64,000 bases of DNA from Lateolabrax maculatus (lineage: Eukaryota > Chordata > Actinopteri > Acropomatiformes > Lateolabracidae): the NCBI GenBank assembly GCA_031216445.1, contig CM062199.1, forward strand, positions 2,862,501 to 2,926,500, written 5' to 3'. The notes under the pieces were generated by a model that had not been told where the DNA came from, did no database searches, and saw nothing but the letters and a program-made list of their open reading frames with translations. Position numbers and translations under genes: made by a program. How positions within the stretch are numbered: position 1 is the stretch's first letter; each line of letters starts with the position of its first letter. Positions 12,650-26,274 of the stretch are shown one piece after another.

Positions 12650-15600
12650 GGGATGTTACTGATGGCAATGTGATGGTCCTTTTTTCCACTAGCGCCATAA
12701 GTCTCTGTATAATGGCCGCTTTGTTCTACGACGTAATCGCATTAATATGAAAGGCAATTGCTCTGGAAAGCAAATCAAATCAAGCCAGATCACATTCAGA
12801 TGAAAATGAGTTAATCAGAAAAGCTATGTGTTTGCACAAAGGGATGGGGATTAAAACTGAAAGAGGACATCGTATGCAACTGGCTGCTTTCAAATGTCAT
12901 TTCAGCTCTGTTCCATCCAACTGTAAAATACATTTTACGCAAACCTGTGAAAGTCTAAATGATGGGAATTCAATGTGCTTGCATCAGCTGGACTAAAGAC
13001 AGTTTCTTGATTCCTTCTTCTAATGATAAAAATATGCATCCACAAGAGAGGCTGAAATGGTATTTGAAGAATATGTTAGGATTGATTTGTATTAGAGCCG
13101 TGCACAGATCTGTTTTTCTAACCAGCCTCATCCCACAGTCCATTATATCAAGCTTGCCACAGCCCGTAATTTACATTTAGTGCCACTTCCAATCACCGTT
13201 CACCAAAGGATGTATTAGTCTTGATTATAAATCTCTATGAAAGATGTTCCTATTATTAGTACATCTGCGTCTACCACCGCTATGATGACCTACTGCACAC
13301 ATATTAGACCCAACATGGGACTTTTCTGGATAAATAAACCATACAACTGCATGGAAATGCATACATACAGGTGGCAGATTAAAGGCAAAACATGAATAAA
13401 TGAGTGGAGAAACATAATGAATGCAGATGCTTCCATTCAGCTCACTGAAAGGTTTGATGAGTATTAGATCTTTTAGATTCAGTAGTGCTCCACTCACTGG
13501 GAAGATCTCAAACCTGCTCCTCACAAAGTGGGGGCCAGGGTCTACGGCTCCAAACCTGCTTTCAGGGTTCCAGGCAACAAATACACTTTGATTTAGGTTG
13601 TAATTTTGGTTAATATTGAAAAAGGGAACACATCCAATACAACCTTTCCCTAACATTAACCAAGTGTTGGTGGCTTTGCGGAGGCGTGATTAAAAACATT
13701 TGAGGTTGAAGCAGCTGTAGGTGTTGTAAGTCAATTCAACTCTTCAAACCGCATTGTTCTTTGATCGTGACAAATGATACATTAACTGCTCATAGCAACC
13801 GCAACTGCAGCTTTTGTATCGACTGAAAATGACATTAGTGGGACTGTCACTCACTATGGCCACAACAAATCTAAATGACCCCCCCCCCCCTCATGAGCAG
13901 AAATGGCCGTGCAGGATCATCAGTAACAGAACACTGCACCATAGAGGCTAAATTGTCCATAATTGATAATCCAAACTTGATTTGTGTACCTATTTTATTT
14001 CAATGAACCACATTTTCTGCTGCAGTAGCTCATTGTTTGTACTGATGAGTCAATCAGGAGAATTTCATGCCCATCTCATTGTTGGAAATGCTCCAATGGG
14101 CAGTTCTCTAAAATTATCTGTTGGAGAAAAGCAGCTCTGGCTGGTTGTTATAACCCTTCCAGCTACACTATTGCTATTTCAATATATAATATCTTTACAA
14201 AATAATACGTAAATTAAAGATTAACTTCAGCCGGAATCTTTTCCCATGCTATTAGAGACATTTTTAGCAACATTTGCATTTCTATTCAGCTTTTTAATTC
14301 AATGTCATAGGTAATGTGTCTCTTTCATGGCTGCTTCCACATCAATAGAGAGCAGATTCCTGATCAGCTGCAGGTTAAGTGCTGCCGAGTGGAGGAACGG
14401 CATGAAAATGATTCTATCCATTACACCATCATTAATGATATATGGGAGTAGAATTACATGATGAGCCTGTGTTGTGCCAAATGCATATTATTAATCAACT
14501 CCAAATGCAAACATATGCACAATTATATCCCCCCCAACACACACGCACACACACACACAAAAATGCATTCATATAGACAAAATGTGAATGTGAGTCCAAA
14601 ATGATACATATGTCCAAAGTGATGTTTGTGGGTGTGCATAACACACACAGAAACACGTACAAAGGGCAGCAGTGACTCAGTATAATAGCCATTTGTGAAA
14701 ACGACCTTAGAGGATGACTTGGCGACACATCATCCACACATGACCTCACAGTCTGATGAAGACTCGCACAGTCGCCTCTATAATCCTGACAACAGCTCAA
14801 CACTCTCGCTCTGCATTGGTGCTGTGTGTGCATAAGATATTGTCTGTTTTAATTATGATTTCATATTTCTAATTCGTTTTTTTGTTCTTCGTCTCATTTA
14901 TTTACTAAAAATGTCTCTGGTTGCAGTTGCTCCAGTGTGATTTGCTGTTCTTTTCAGCTTTATAATGAATTAAATTGAATATATTTGGGTTTCAGACGTA
15001 CAAAAGACAAAACATTTAAAGATGTCACCTTGGGTTCTGTGTTCTACATCTTTCACTTCTTTAAATAGAATTTCTGCTCAATTATCCAAATGTGAAATCT
15101 CATCAGCACTGAGCAATTGGAAACTATACCAAGTCCTCTAAATATTGAAGTTATCCTGTGGAGTTTTTTGTAAACAAAGTTATGTTTCTCATCAAAATTC
15201 ATCATGTGTATCCTGCAGGCCTAATAAACATGTTGGATTGAACTAACTAACAATTAGAAAGTAAGGTGACAGGAGCAGGTGCAGCAGGGAGGGGTAAAGT
15301 GGGTACAAAGTAAATAAGGCTTCAGCACTAAATAACTCTTGGGATCCCAGACCAATGAAAAAATAAAACAGGCTATAAAAATCAGAACCTGCAAGTAAGT
15401 GTAAGGCCAGTTTTTTTAAATCGTCTCTGTGATCACCTAAACAAATCTGCAGGGTTAAGAAAATGAGTGAATGAATGAAAACTGTTTCAGTTTGATACGT
15501 CTGTTTGATATGGCAGCTAATTTTTTTTTCAAATCGGTCTGTTTTTTCTGCTCACTGACGACTGTTCCCCTGGTTGGAAAATCAAACAATCTTTTGAGAA

Positions 15601-16350
15601 TGGGGCTGTCATTGTCCTGTGCAACCATGTCCCCTAACAATTACATGTGTATATGGAAACAATTTGCTGCCTGGATCATATCCACTGGCAACGTCTTTTT
15701 TTTGTCCACCTGTCCATCATTTGGACTTTTAAAAGTTCATATTTTTTGATAGGTTACGCATGTTTTTGTTATAAGTGATCAATATTACACTGTACAAATA
15801 CTGTATGGATGTTTGTGTATGCATTTTAAAATTTCTGAAATTAATTTTTGAATCATTTTGAATAGTCATAAGATATTCAAAATGTCAGCAATCAGCAGTG
15901 TCATTCCCAAGGCGTGTGCATCAGTATGGGCCCGTTTACTGTAAGTCTCTGGGATGAAGAGCTAAAGAAAAAAAAAGTCTGTGAGAGTGTGAGAAAAACC
16001 TAATAGTGGAATCAGCAGACTGCTTGTGCCTTTGTGAGTTTGTGAGATTCAGAACGAGCCTTCACACCATTGCTCGTCGAAACGCTCACAGCACAGCTCG
16101 CAGTATGAAGGCGCTTGTGAGAACAAAACTGCGTGTTGAGTGAGCAGACACTCTGGCTAAATTTCCTCCTCAGACTATTTCAGGCGCTGAAATCACATTT
16201 CACAGGTTGTGTTCCTGGGGTTTTTCGAACGTTCCCGTCTATTTTGGGTTGGGGATGATCACTGTAATTCACAGATAGACGACGGAGGAAGCCTGTCAGT
16301 AAGCTCGTAAACGGGCTGAAGTCAGGCTTTTCTAACTGTACTTGTTCAGC
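12650..16350. other. Putative intron; no gene seen
   Basis: The longest open frame (minus, 13225-13656) has no recognisable domain and ordinary non-coding composition. A C10 run lies at about 13880-13890 and a short CA run at about 14535-14560. Near 13640-13665 the words CCTTTCCCTAACATTAACC resemble the CCTAACCTTAACC repeat seen at 30860-30960. Confidence 0.5.
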
Positions 16351-16356
16351 AGCGTA

Positions 16357-16387
<31 letters not shown>
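16357..16387 (+). repeat. (CA)n microsatellite
   Basis: Continuous CA dinucleotides, about 15 units. Confidence 0.95.
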
Positions 16388-16394
<7 letters not shown>

Positions 16395-17059
16395 TTACAA
16401 GACTTGTGACTTACTACACTTATTTCCTAACCCTTTAACTTTTACTACCACATGCCAAACTTCACAAACGTTCAGTAACTCTTTACTCCCAGATCCACTG
16501 GTCTGGGAGTAAAGAGTCAATTAGACCATGCAATCCGACATGAAGCCACATATTTGGAGGGCAAAGTGAATCATCAGGGGAAGTTTTCAAAGACAAAGCT
16601 CGCCCAGAGCCACAGAAGACCTTACACAACTGTTTTCCCAGGCTGAGTAGAAGTCTGATGACTGGTAAACTGATCTTACTGTGTAATTTTAATACAAAGC
16701 TCAAACCAGAAAATTGAAATCCCAAACTTTTATGGCACAATTTGTGATCCAAATGTAAACAATGTGAAAGCTACCAAAATTAATTCTCAAGATTGGAGCC
16801 TCCATATCACATAAATGTGTACAGAAGACCTATATTTTGAGTTGAGAAACATAAAATGGTGATTGTTCATGTTTAACTGGAACTTCCAGTGAAAATTATG
16901 CAAAACACCTATAATTTCGATGATCATAAAGTTAGTTAATTGGGCCCAAAGTTCTACTTACTAGGATTTTACCTCTAACCCTCCCTTAATTGAAACATCT
17001 ATGGTTTCAGGTTTGGAAGGAAACATTATAATCTCAATGATGAACCCAGTATAATGACA

Positions 17060-17100
17060 CAAACACACTCACACACACACACACACACACACTCACACTT
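17060..17100 (+). repeat. (CA)n microsatellite, slightly interrupted
   Basis: A CA tract with ACTCAC interruptions at both ends. It sits about 75 bp before a TG-rich tract, giving a local inverted pair of complementary microsatellites. Confidence 0.9.
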
Positions 17101-17172
17101 CACTGCTCCCTTTGTGAGGCCTGTGTGAGATGGATCTATTTCACTGTCACGCACCACAGATCTACAGTGAAG

Positions 17173-17251
17173 TGCGTGTGTGTGTGATTGTGTGTGTGTG
17201 TGTGATTGTGTGTGTGTGTATGTATGTGTGTGTATGTGTGTGTGTGTGTGT
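17173..17251 (+). repeat. Interrupted (TG)n microsatellite
   Basis: TG dinucleotides broken by ATTG and TATG variants over almost 80 bp. With the CA tract at 17060-17100 it could form a long hairpin. Confidence 0.9.
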
Positions 17252-19018
17252 TTGCGAGTCAGAGAGGAACAACATTAACCTTTTCTGCTCGAGCACAGCG
17301 ATAAGAACTCTGAATCCAGGCTATTACTGTAAGACCAAACACAGAAAAGCAAACAAACAAGGAGTCTGTGTAGTGGAGCTTTAGAAAAGAGCTCCATTGA
17401 TCATCAATGATGTGCTGGTGCACTGACAAAGCCTGCTGCTGAGGCTCCATCCAGGCTCCTATACCGCTGCAAGAGCAAACAAAAGGAACAAAGCCAGAAA
17501 AAACAACTTTTTATTGAACTGGAACTGTAAAACTTTACATGGCCAACACTGCCATTATGCGATTATCAAGAGCCCTGCTTTTGCACGCTATGGGAATATC
17601 CAAGAGAAAAGACGCGACAGCAGAAACAGATGATCAGTCATGTGAGTTACATGTTTGCCACGTCAGATTATATTCGAGTGTTTCCACCCCCGATTTTGTG
17701 CATCAACTCGTTTTCCAAAAAGGCAAAAACCACCTCAAGCAATACAATTTATTCGTGCAAAATTGAGGAAGTTTTTAATATTTTGCTGTTTCCATCAACT
17801 TTTTCTCATGCAACAAGATGTGCATAAAAATATATTGAAGGACACAAGACTATACTGTAGATAACTAAGAAGTTTTCACTTTTTCCTTCATATCTTTAGT
17901 TTTACTGTTCCACAGGAAAAAATCAACCATTGGCAGAGAAAATATTTGAATTAAAGTAATAGTAACTTGCTTTCAATAAAAATCACAATAACATGCTATA
18001 CAAAATGTGTATCAGACTACAGGGGAACAAAAGTTACGAATGGACAAAAGGCCGACTGTATAACTGAATTCAAGTCTGTTCGTTTGATTAATGGATCACG
18101 TGTAAGATACTGTTTTATTGAGTTATTTCTAGTTACTGTCTTACAGTTGCTTTCTGAGTTAATTCAGTTGGCACAAAATCTGTCAAATATGACACACCTT
18201 GGTGGCCTAAGAGGTTATGGTTCCCCTACGATACATGCCACTCTCATCACTCTCTCCCCTCAATTCCTGTCATTTGGGCGACTCTAATAAAGACAAACAA
18301 TGCCCCCAAATATCTTTAAAAGCTGCTGCACACTGGGTCCAAACTAAAATTCTAATGTGAAATGTGCTTTTGCATGCATTTTGCACAGGAACAACGACAT
18401 TTCACATTTATTTATGTTCTATACCATTTTCGATTCATGAAAACGGTCTGCAGTGCCGCAGCTCTGTTACCTAATCTTGGTGACAAGAGTTCAATCGACT
18501 GGCAGTGTGTTTGAGGTGGGATCATGATGCTTTATTTGTTAACAAAGCCACTGAATCTTGTTGTTGTGTACGCGGGAGAAGAAGACTCTTTCCTTTTCCT
18601 GTCGTCAACCTGCACCTGAAAGCTTATATTGTTACGTTGACCTCAGCCTGACAGCTCTTATAATTCACAAAATAATAGGTAGGTTGAGAAATGACGACAA
18701 ACTCATGCTGTTGCCTCATTCATGACGAGGTAATGCCAATAAACGGTCATTTGGTTGGTTCAAAAGCTCATTTTCTGTCTCATCTTTGTTGTGCTGCTAT
18801 CAACAAAAACCCTGGGATTCACTGGACACGTGGAACCACTCTAAGTGCTCGTGTATTTCGGGCTTAGAAAACGACAGCTGGTTTGAAACTGGGTTGAACA
18901 TATTTCTATCATTTTTCAAGGTTTGATCAGGAGCTGTAGTGGAGCCTGACCCTGGGAATGGAGACAGGAGCCAGCGAGGCAATACAGACCTGCACTGTCC
19001 TGTGGTCGTCACTCAGCT

Positions 19019-19062
19019 GGTGTGTGTGTGTGAGTGTGTGTGAGTGTGTGTGTGAGTGTGGA
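19019..19062 (+). repeat. TG/GAG imperfect microsatellite
   Basis: TGTGTGTG blocks separated by GAG, repeated about three times. Confidence 0.85.
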
Positions 19063-19206
19063 GGTTTCCCAGGGTTGAAGGGCTCCATTCAGACAGGCTC
19101 TCCTCCTTTCCTCTCATTGCCATGCAAAGGGGACCAGCTGCCTACACTCGGCCGTGACGGCTGAAATATTTACCACTCTGTTTACCGGGGAGGTCCTGAC
19201 TGACAG

Positions 19207-19226
19207 CCCCCCCCCCCCCCCCCCCC
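19207..19226 (+). repeat. Poly-C tract (20 C)
   Basis: Twenty consecutive C on the plus strand, hence poly-G on the minus strand. Such runs can fold into quadruplex or i-motif and are error-prone in assembly. Confidence 0.95.
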
Positions 19227-19869
19227 GAGCGTCTCCTTCTTTACCTAAAACTTCATCCCTCCCTTTCTCCTCCTCCCGTCACTCCTCTGTCTGCGCCTCC
19301 TATCAGCGCTGGCTCCGAGCGTCTTACACTGGCTTTGTCGATAATAGATTCTTTGAGTGACAGATTTTAATCCTGTCCTATTCTAATGATATTTGCTCTC
19401 CCCCCAGTGTGTCTCCCACTATCAAAATGTCACAGAGAGATTTACAAGTGCGCGAGCTGCCAAACAAAGCTTATTTTAGTTTGGGGCTTTAGGGCGGGGA
19501 AAAGAATCCATATATACTACAAATCAATGGGGGGAAATTTATGGCTGGCACCTGTGGACTCAAGATTGCGAGCGGCTCGTATACTCACAAAAGAATAAAT
19601 GACTTGGATGGATTTGATCTGTGTGTGTGTGTGTTCCTCCTTGTTCTATTTTTGTAGTTTGTCATACATGCACAAAAGGAGGATGTAGTCTCATTGCTCC
19701 AACAAGATGCTATATATGCTTCTTTAAAGACCACATTACTGTCGTAAATACAAATCGCACCTTACTCACCCTCTCTTTTTCTCTTCTTAGCTTCCTCTGT
19801 CAACTTCCTCTACGGTCTCTTCGCCTCTGCCATGATGTCCGTACTGAGAATACCGAGGTAGCTTCTTCT

Positions 19870-20110
19870 TATAACTAACCGAAGACCCATAGTTGGTGGT
19901 GTGAGACGTACTGCCGTAAAGTTCTACCCGCTTATTGCAGGCGATCGTACTCGGTCTGCCCAAGTTACTTAGTGCAAGAACAGGCGTTCGGGTGCAGAGT
20001 GGGAACGAAAGAGGCGGCATTCTCCATATTACAAGCCAGTGCACCATCAAAATGATTTTGAGGCTGTTATTTTAAGGCAAAATAGTTGCATGATGTTGCT
20101 TTAAAGGATA
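19870..20110 (+). repeat. Possible dispersed repeat fragment
   Basis: Unlike its AT-rich surroundings, this segment has several CpGs and the wording GGTGCAGAGTGGGAACGAAA, AGAGGCGGCATTCTC and GATTTTGAGGCTGTTATTTT. I recall similar wording in fish interspersed repeats but cannot name the family. No open frame of note. Confidence 0.3.
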
Positions 20111-20184
20111 CTGTTTGTGGCCTTATTGTCAACAAATCCAACGTGCAGAACACCACCAACAATGAGTTGATCCTACTAACAAGT

Positions 20185-20185
<1 letters not shown>

Positions 20186-20221
<36 letters not shown>
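20186..20221 (+). repeat. (TG)n microsatellite
   Basis: Uninterrupted TG dinucleotides, about 18 units, among the longer pure tracts in the window. Confidence 0.95.
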
Positions 20222-20223
<2 letters not shown>

Positions 20224-20799
20224 CTAAAGCCTTACATATCTTATTCTTCGTTGCACTGGGTGACATATCCCTTCACTTGATTCAATTCCACACACACCTT
20301 CCTGCCGCCCAAACACTTACTAAAGAATTACATTTTGATTAATGCGCCACTAAAAATAGTCCCCAACAAATGCACGATTTCCTCCTGTTTGAATAACGTT
20401 TGCCAAAAACTAAAGTGTCCAGCTTTTTTAGGAAGTTACTCAGCTTCTAAAACAAAAATGAAACTATATATTTATATTTTTGGAAATTAAACTTTATATC
20501 ACTACTGACACATTGCTCGTCTGCCTATAATAATCAGTCTTTTATAACAACTCTGTTCATGTGTTTCAAAATATTGAATACCAGCCTTATCCTTCAGTTC
20601 TTTTTTACTGATGTGTAACTCTGTGGTAATTGAGGACATATACAGATATATCAATACACTTAATGTAGTACAGGGTGCCTGGCACACACACAAAGGGGCG
20701 TATGTGTTGGGGATGGGGTGGGGAGGCAGTTGATGGACAGCAGAGCAACATATGGTCTTAGTATTTAGCACTCAAACTGGAACTGTAAAATTGTAAACA

Positions 20800-23170
20800 T
20801 GCATGGGGTTAAACCAGGTTTCTGAAACGTGTGGACATGTTCCCCCGTCCTCAGAAATTACCCCAGTGCCAAAAGGCAGAGTTTAAAAATCAAGCATGTC
20901 CTACTTGTAATTACCACTAGGAGGCTGGAATGAAAGCTTCTTCTCAGTTGGCAGCTAAGTTTCATTCACATGACACAAGATCCTCAGTATCTCTATTTTT
21001 TCTATCTTTGTCATCTCTTTCTGTTTCCATCTATCTCCCCACAGTTGCCGTCCATGCCACACTCATTTTAAACGCCTGTGGGGTGTTGGTGTGATTCCTC
21101 AGTGCAGAAGTGAAAAAACATGACGGGCCTTTAGGGCACAATTACCCAATGCCAGCCACTATTTCTGTGGTTCCTCTACAATCATTCCCTGAGGGAAGGA
21201 GTCATGGAGCCCACACCGCATCCCCCTACCCCCCTGAGTAATGGATTTATGATATCCCCCTCTCCATATGGAGCCATCGGCCACATATACATAAACAACT
21301 CACACACATTCTGTGAGCATTTCACTTTCTGCAGCCATATGCTCATAACTCTCTCTGACTTATTCAACCGAACCTGTCCTACAGCGTATATGCATTTTCC
21401 TGTACGGGGCCATGCACACAGCTTTTACAACTCAGCGTGTAGGGATTAAGACTGACAGAGAGAAAGGCTACCATCAATAAGATGGCTTAAAAAGAAAAGA
21501 CCCTCTGATCATTAGACTACAATGTATGAGGTTTGATGCATTAAAAGATTTCTTGTGATAAAGTGTTGAAATGTACTTTTTGATGTAGGCAACCATTAAC
21601 TGTCTGCCTGTATTAATACTTCCCTACATTTCCCATAAAGCATTTTGTTAATTCCCGCTGGCCCTTTTTGTAGCGTGAAAGTCCAATCTTGACCTAGAAG
21701 ATAATAATAAATAAATAAAAAGGGCTGAGGCTCCCACTGAGGACACTGAGGTCTTCTGATATGTATTTTTCCTCGGGATTTGTGGGGAGTTACATTCTAA
21801 AACTACTTCCTTTAGAACAACAAAGGCAAATATTATTATTTCTTCCTGACAGTTTGAAGAAAACCATGAAACAGCGTTTAAATTTTTAGATTGGAAAATT
21901 ACATTTTCACAAAGTATATATAAATGAGCAGGGGGTGGGGGGTCTTGGCTCAGTATTTATTGAATATCGGGTGAGACGTGAAGAGGCTTTGGTGTGGGTG
22001 CTGTGTTACTTTGAGAGACAGAATGAGTGTGTGTGTCCCTGGTGGCTGGCCACAGCGTACATGGCTTATTACACACAGTGACAGCCGTGCTTCATCACTG
22101 CACACTGAGGCTACGGCAGCTACCTGCTCCCCTCCTTCAGTCACAATACATTTTGTCTAAGTAAGCTTTGCCTCACCCAAACTTTCTGTTTTGGTTTCTT
22201 ACCAAAGAGATATTTTCATCCACATTGTGTTTCCACTGTGTAACCCCACATTAAAGTAATGGGCTGTGGGATTTTCATTTAAATTCATGTCTGTTTTGTT
22301 GCTCTAATAGTAATGGAGACAAAAGGTTTGGCTGGTTCATAAAAGTTTGAACATTTGGTTTTCTGAAAACAGTACTTGTGAGGTCTTTACCAAGAAAAAA
22401 ACATTGGACGCAAAGCAAGTGAAGCGTGTTGTGTTTCCTATTTCTTCAGCAGAAATAGAAGACTCGGGTAGTTACAATGAGCAGTGGCTGAACAGACAAT
22501 GAAAACAGTGCCAGCTGCAGGAACTCAAACTTCATCAACAACAAAAGCTTTAACTGTTCTTGCAGGACAGGCAGAGGTAAAGCGTTCAGAGGTTCCACAA
22601 AGGGCAGATGGTAGAGGGAGTGAATTAAAGGCAGATGAAAAAAATCACTTCCAACACGTTCAGCTTCTTCCTTAGACACCAGGGAGGGGGCGTGAGAGAC
22701 ACTTGATTTGGTATTTACCTGCCAGTTTTTATCCACTGCTCTCTCTTTGACCCTGAGTCAAAGCAAAGCAATGGCTCCATATCAAACGGGCACCAGATTG
22801 GCAGCCTGATATTCTGCTCTACAGAAAGTCAGAGCATCTACATTTCTGCTACTCAGCCGCCTGGGGAGCTACCGGACCTGATGTTATTCGGGGTTAACCG
22901 CATGCTGACAGCGTGTCAACATAACCCTCTAAACCTTTACAGTCAAAGAAGAAGGCTTCTTTCAATGGGCCCATTAGCAGTTTTCACCTGGAATTACAAA
23001 ATGCCATGTGGCTATTGAAACAGAATGACTAGCCAATCAGTGGGCATGCTCAAAAGACTGGCAAAGTGTGGCAATTTGTGGCAATGTGCTAATGGAAATC
23101 AGAAAACTGTCACGAGTGTTCCAGGGCATTGGTTATGTTGGCACTCATACTGAAAAACCTACAAATAATT
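20800..23170. other. Putative intron; no gene seen
   Basis: Non-coding. At 21624-21641 CTACATTTCCCATAAAGC is another ZNF143-like word on the plus strand. No protein-like frame or RNA gene was recognised. Confidence 0.5.
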
Positions 23171-23177
23171 AGTTTCC

Positions 23178-23420
23178 CTCAGCTCTACAAACCATTTTTG
23201 CCTATTTTAGTTGGTTTTTGGTTTGGTTTTTTCCTCTAATAAACCCCCTGTGCACAACCTATCCAGCACCAAACAGCAGACAGACAAAGTTAGGGACTAT
23301 CTGGTGAACAAAACGTTTAGCAGCTAAAGAGCCAGGTATCTTTGTGGATGCAGGGGGTGGAGACCAAACCAGAGCTAAAAGGAGAGTAAATATTGCACTT
23401 ACAACTTACTAAGCAACTGT
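23178..23420 (+). repeat. Dispersed repeat family A, copy 2
   Basis: Shares with 53040-53430 the exact word CAGACAAAGTTAG (23281-23293 and 53181-53193). It also shares CTGGTGAACA-like and AGCTAAAGAGCC words and the following GGTGGAGACCAAACCAGAG (GGTGAGAACAAACCAGAAG in copy 3), in the same order and orientation. Both copies begin after a T-rich stretch. I know this wording from percomorph fish DNA but cannot assign a family name. Confidence 0.75.
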
Positions 23421-23878
23421 TTGCAAATACTTTTACCCTATGAACTTTACACAATTATAATATGTCAAGGTTATGTTTACAAAAAAAGCTTTTCAAATGA
23501 ATGTGATTTCAATGAAATCATATATATCTCCATAAAAAGAAGCTTATATTTTAAAGCTAATATATGAATTATATTTCCAACACTATTTTATCTATTTTAT
23601 CATTTTTCAGTGTCACCCCACATACCCTGCAGGCTGGCAAACCTGAAAACATCTGGCCTCACCCCAGCTAGAGGCAAGATGCTGAGACAAAGTCAATGTG
23701 ACCTTTTCGCAGTGACTATTAGACTTTTATAAAATTTCAAACATACTGTAGTTTATGTGCATTACCGCAACGAGCAGATAAAGACACAACAATAGACTGT
23801 TGTTACTACTTCATTTTCCATATTCAGACCAATAGTAGCACTCTTATTTGTCTTATTTGTCTCGCTGAGTTTAGAGTC

Positions 23879-23896
23879 GGGGGGGGGGGGGGGGGG
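23879..23896 (+). repeat. Poly-G tract (18 G)
   Basis: Eighteen consecutive G on the plus strand. Potential quadruplex and assembly-length uncertainty. Confidence 0.95.
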
Positions 23897-25139
23897 TGCC
23901 CTTGCATTTTTGCAAGTTCTGGCAAAAAAAGTAAAATGGAAACAGACTTAGGGAATTAATCATGACGTACATAAAGCATGTGACTTTAACAACCACAGAA
24001 GCTTCTACTGGAGTGACGGAAACATCAGATCTGTGTAGGGCGCTGAGGAGACTGTAACCTTGCTCAAGTGATTACATTAATCGAACAGAAATGTTATTTT
24101 CCCAAATAACTTTGACACTAACAAATCCATTATCACCTCTCTGTTTCTTATCAAAGAGCAGAGTACAAAACATTCAGGTGGCAGCTTTTTATTTTTAAAA
24201 AGACCACTGACCTTTAATCGTTTAAAATGACAAAAGTCACAGGTCAGGTCAGCTAATCAATGTCAATTGTGTGAGTAACGTGATGACAGAATTAAACTTG
24301 TCCGTTGTCAGGTTAAAGTCCTCCCTCCAGCCGGTGTCTGTACTCCACCAACCATCTTTTGTTATGGAAGGAGCTCCACTCTGTACAGCCACGTGTGTTT
24401 TTGTAGTTCCAACACCTCCAACAGAGAGATACATCGTCTCACTCTCGGATCGTCACGTTCTTCTTCACGTATCATTCTCCCAGTTAATCTTTCATTCATG
24501 TCGTATCAATAATTTAAGCTTATACATTTTTGAACGAATACCTTTAGATCTTTTGTATTTGGATCAAGTAGCTTGTGGACACATTTAGCAGCTACAGTTG
24601 TTACTTTGATTACTTTAAGGCCAACACAATAAAAAAAAGATTCAGTATTGTGGGGTTCTTGGGGAACTTGGATTTATGACCTCAGTATTTCTAAAATCCT
24701 GACTACAGCCCTGCAAGTGTTGCGTAAATTCACAAATTCTTATATTAATCCTGACCATTTGTTTCTTAAATGCATCAATAATTGACTGAAATCATATTGC
24801 CACTTTTGTCTATGTTTATGGTTTTACGTGAACGGTTCTGGATAAATGGTGACTCATGTCAGGAAAAGTGTGGTGGAAAAGTGTTGTAACAAGCAGCTTT
24901 GAGGAGCGTCAAACCCCGTAACCGCTGGCTGTACTCTCCATCAGTATCAAGTCTCCTGTTGCTTCCGGACGGGAGTGAGCCAGAAGCAACGACAAAAAAA
25001 AAAAAACCTCTTCTCCCACTTCTCCTGCAGACTTGAGTCAATGACCTGAGAAGACTGCCGATAAAACCGGGGAGGGGTAGAGAGATAACGCTAACGGCCA
25101 CAGACTGAACAGTGACAGAGGCTATCACTGTCAGCGGCT

Positions 25140-25480
25140 GCACACTGACCCGCACCATCCATCACATACAGGAGAGGAGAGGAGGCGATGAAAGGCCAGG
25201 AGAGGACGGGAGAGCGGACTTGAAACGCCGGAGCTCGGACGAAAAGAGCACATGAGATGAAATTTGAGGAGGGATCACATGAGAGAATGAGGGGAGAGAT
25301 GATGAAAAAGAGGCAGAGATGGATGGAGTAGGATGGGTGTGAGAGGAAAGCAGGTAAGAGGCAGAATGGAGGAGAAGAGAGTGGAAGTGAGACAAAGGAG
25401 AGCAGAGATTTAAGAAGACAGGAGAGGAGAGGAGGAGAGAGGGAGGAAGATGAGATATTTGCAAGGAGAGATTTAAGAGC
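25140..25480 (+). repeat. Long polypurine (GA-rich) block
   Basis: Several hundred bases made largely of GAGAGG, GGAGA and AGATG words with few pyrimidines on the plus strand. It causes long open frames on the minus strand (25091-25681, serine/leucine-rich) that I regard as spurious. Polypurine mirror sequence of this kind can adopt triplex (H-DNA). Confidence 0.8.
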
Positions 25481-26274
25481 AGAAGTTGATGTAAAAGAAA
25501 AGAAATGAGAGGAGAAAGTAGAATATATGAAAGTAAATGAAAAAAATGAAATTAGAGTTGTCAGGGGTTTGGTGGGATCAAGCTGGGAGAGGAGAGGGGA
25601 AATTGAAGATCTCTCAAATTGCACATGCTTGTTTTTGTTATTTCTTTCTTGGTCCACCATTATCTCCACATGAAGGAGCATAACAGCAAATTAACAAGTG
25701 CTCAAGTAGACAAAATATGCCGAGCTCAGTATCCAGCTGCAATGTCCTCTAAGTGGAGAAAAACAACATCGTAGATGTAATGAGGTGGAACATGGAGAGG
25801 TCACAAATAAATGCTTCACTTCAGCAGAGCTGTTGTACAACACAGCTGACAACGGCAGATTGGAAAGTCAGCACTTCAGGGCCACATGTTTTCCTTTTTT
25901 TTTTTTAAGACAAAAAGTTTAGAGAGACGTTTATCTAACGGAAGATAAATTGCCACCAGATGCGTTCCACATATATGGACCTCTGTTAGGAAAAATCCCA
26001 AGCTTTTTATGACAGCGGCAGTGACAGCTAAGCCCTCGCAAACATCTGTTTTCGGTGAGTCTGACTGCAGGGGAAGCACGGTGAGCACGGTCTGCATTAG
26101 ATAATACAGTAGATCAGCACTGCTGATCAACGCTTCACAGCATCACAAAGTTAAAACTTTTAGCACTTCCACCATCAGCTTGAGCTGTGGATTGTCTACT
26201 TCCACAGATGACATCAAGTTAAACAGCCTCACAAACACACAGCGACCAATTCTTTAGTCTGAGTCAGAGCTGTA

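Noticed and set aside
13225..13656. 143-codon minus-strand frame
   Set aside because: No recognisable domain, and its left end overlaps repeat-like CCTTTCCCTAAC wording.
25091..25681. 196-codon minus-strand frame, serine/leucine/proline-rich
   Set aside because: It is the complement of the GA-rich polypurine block; the composition explains the lack of stops.
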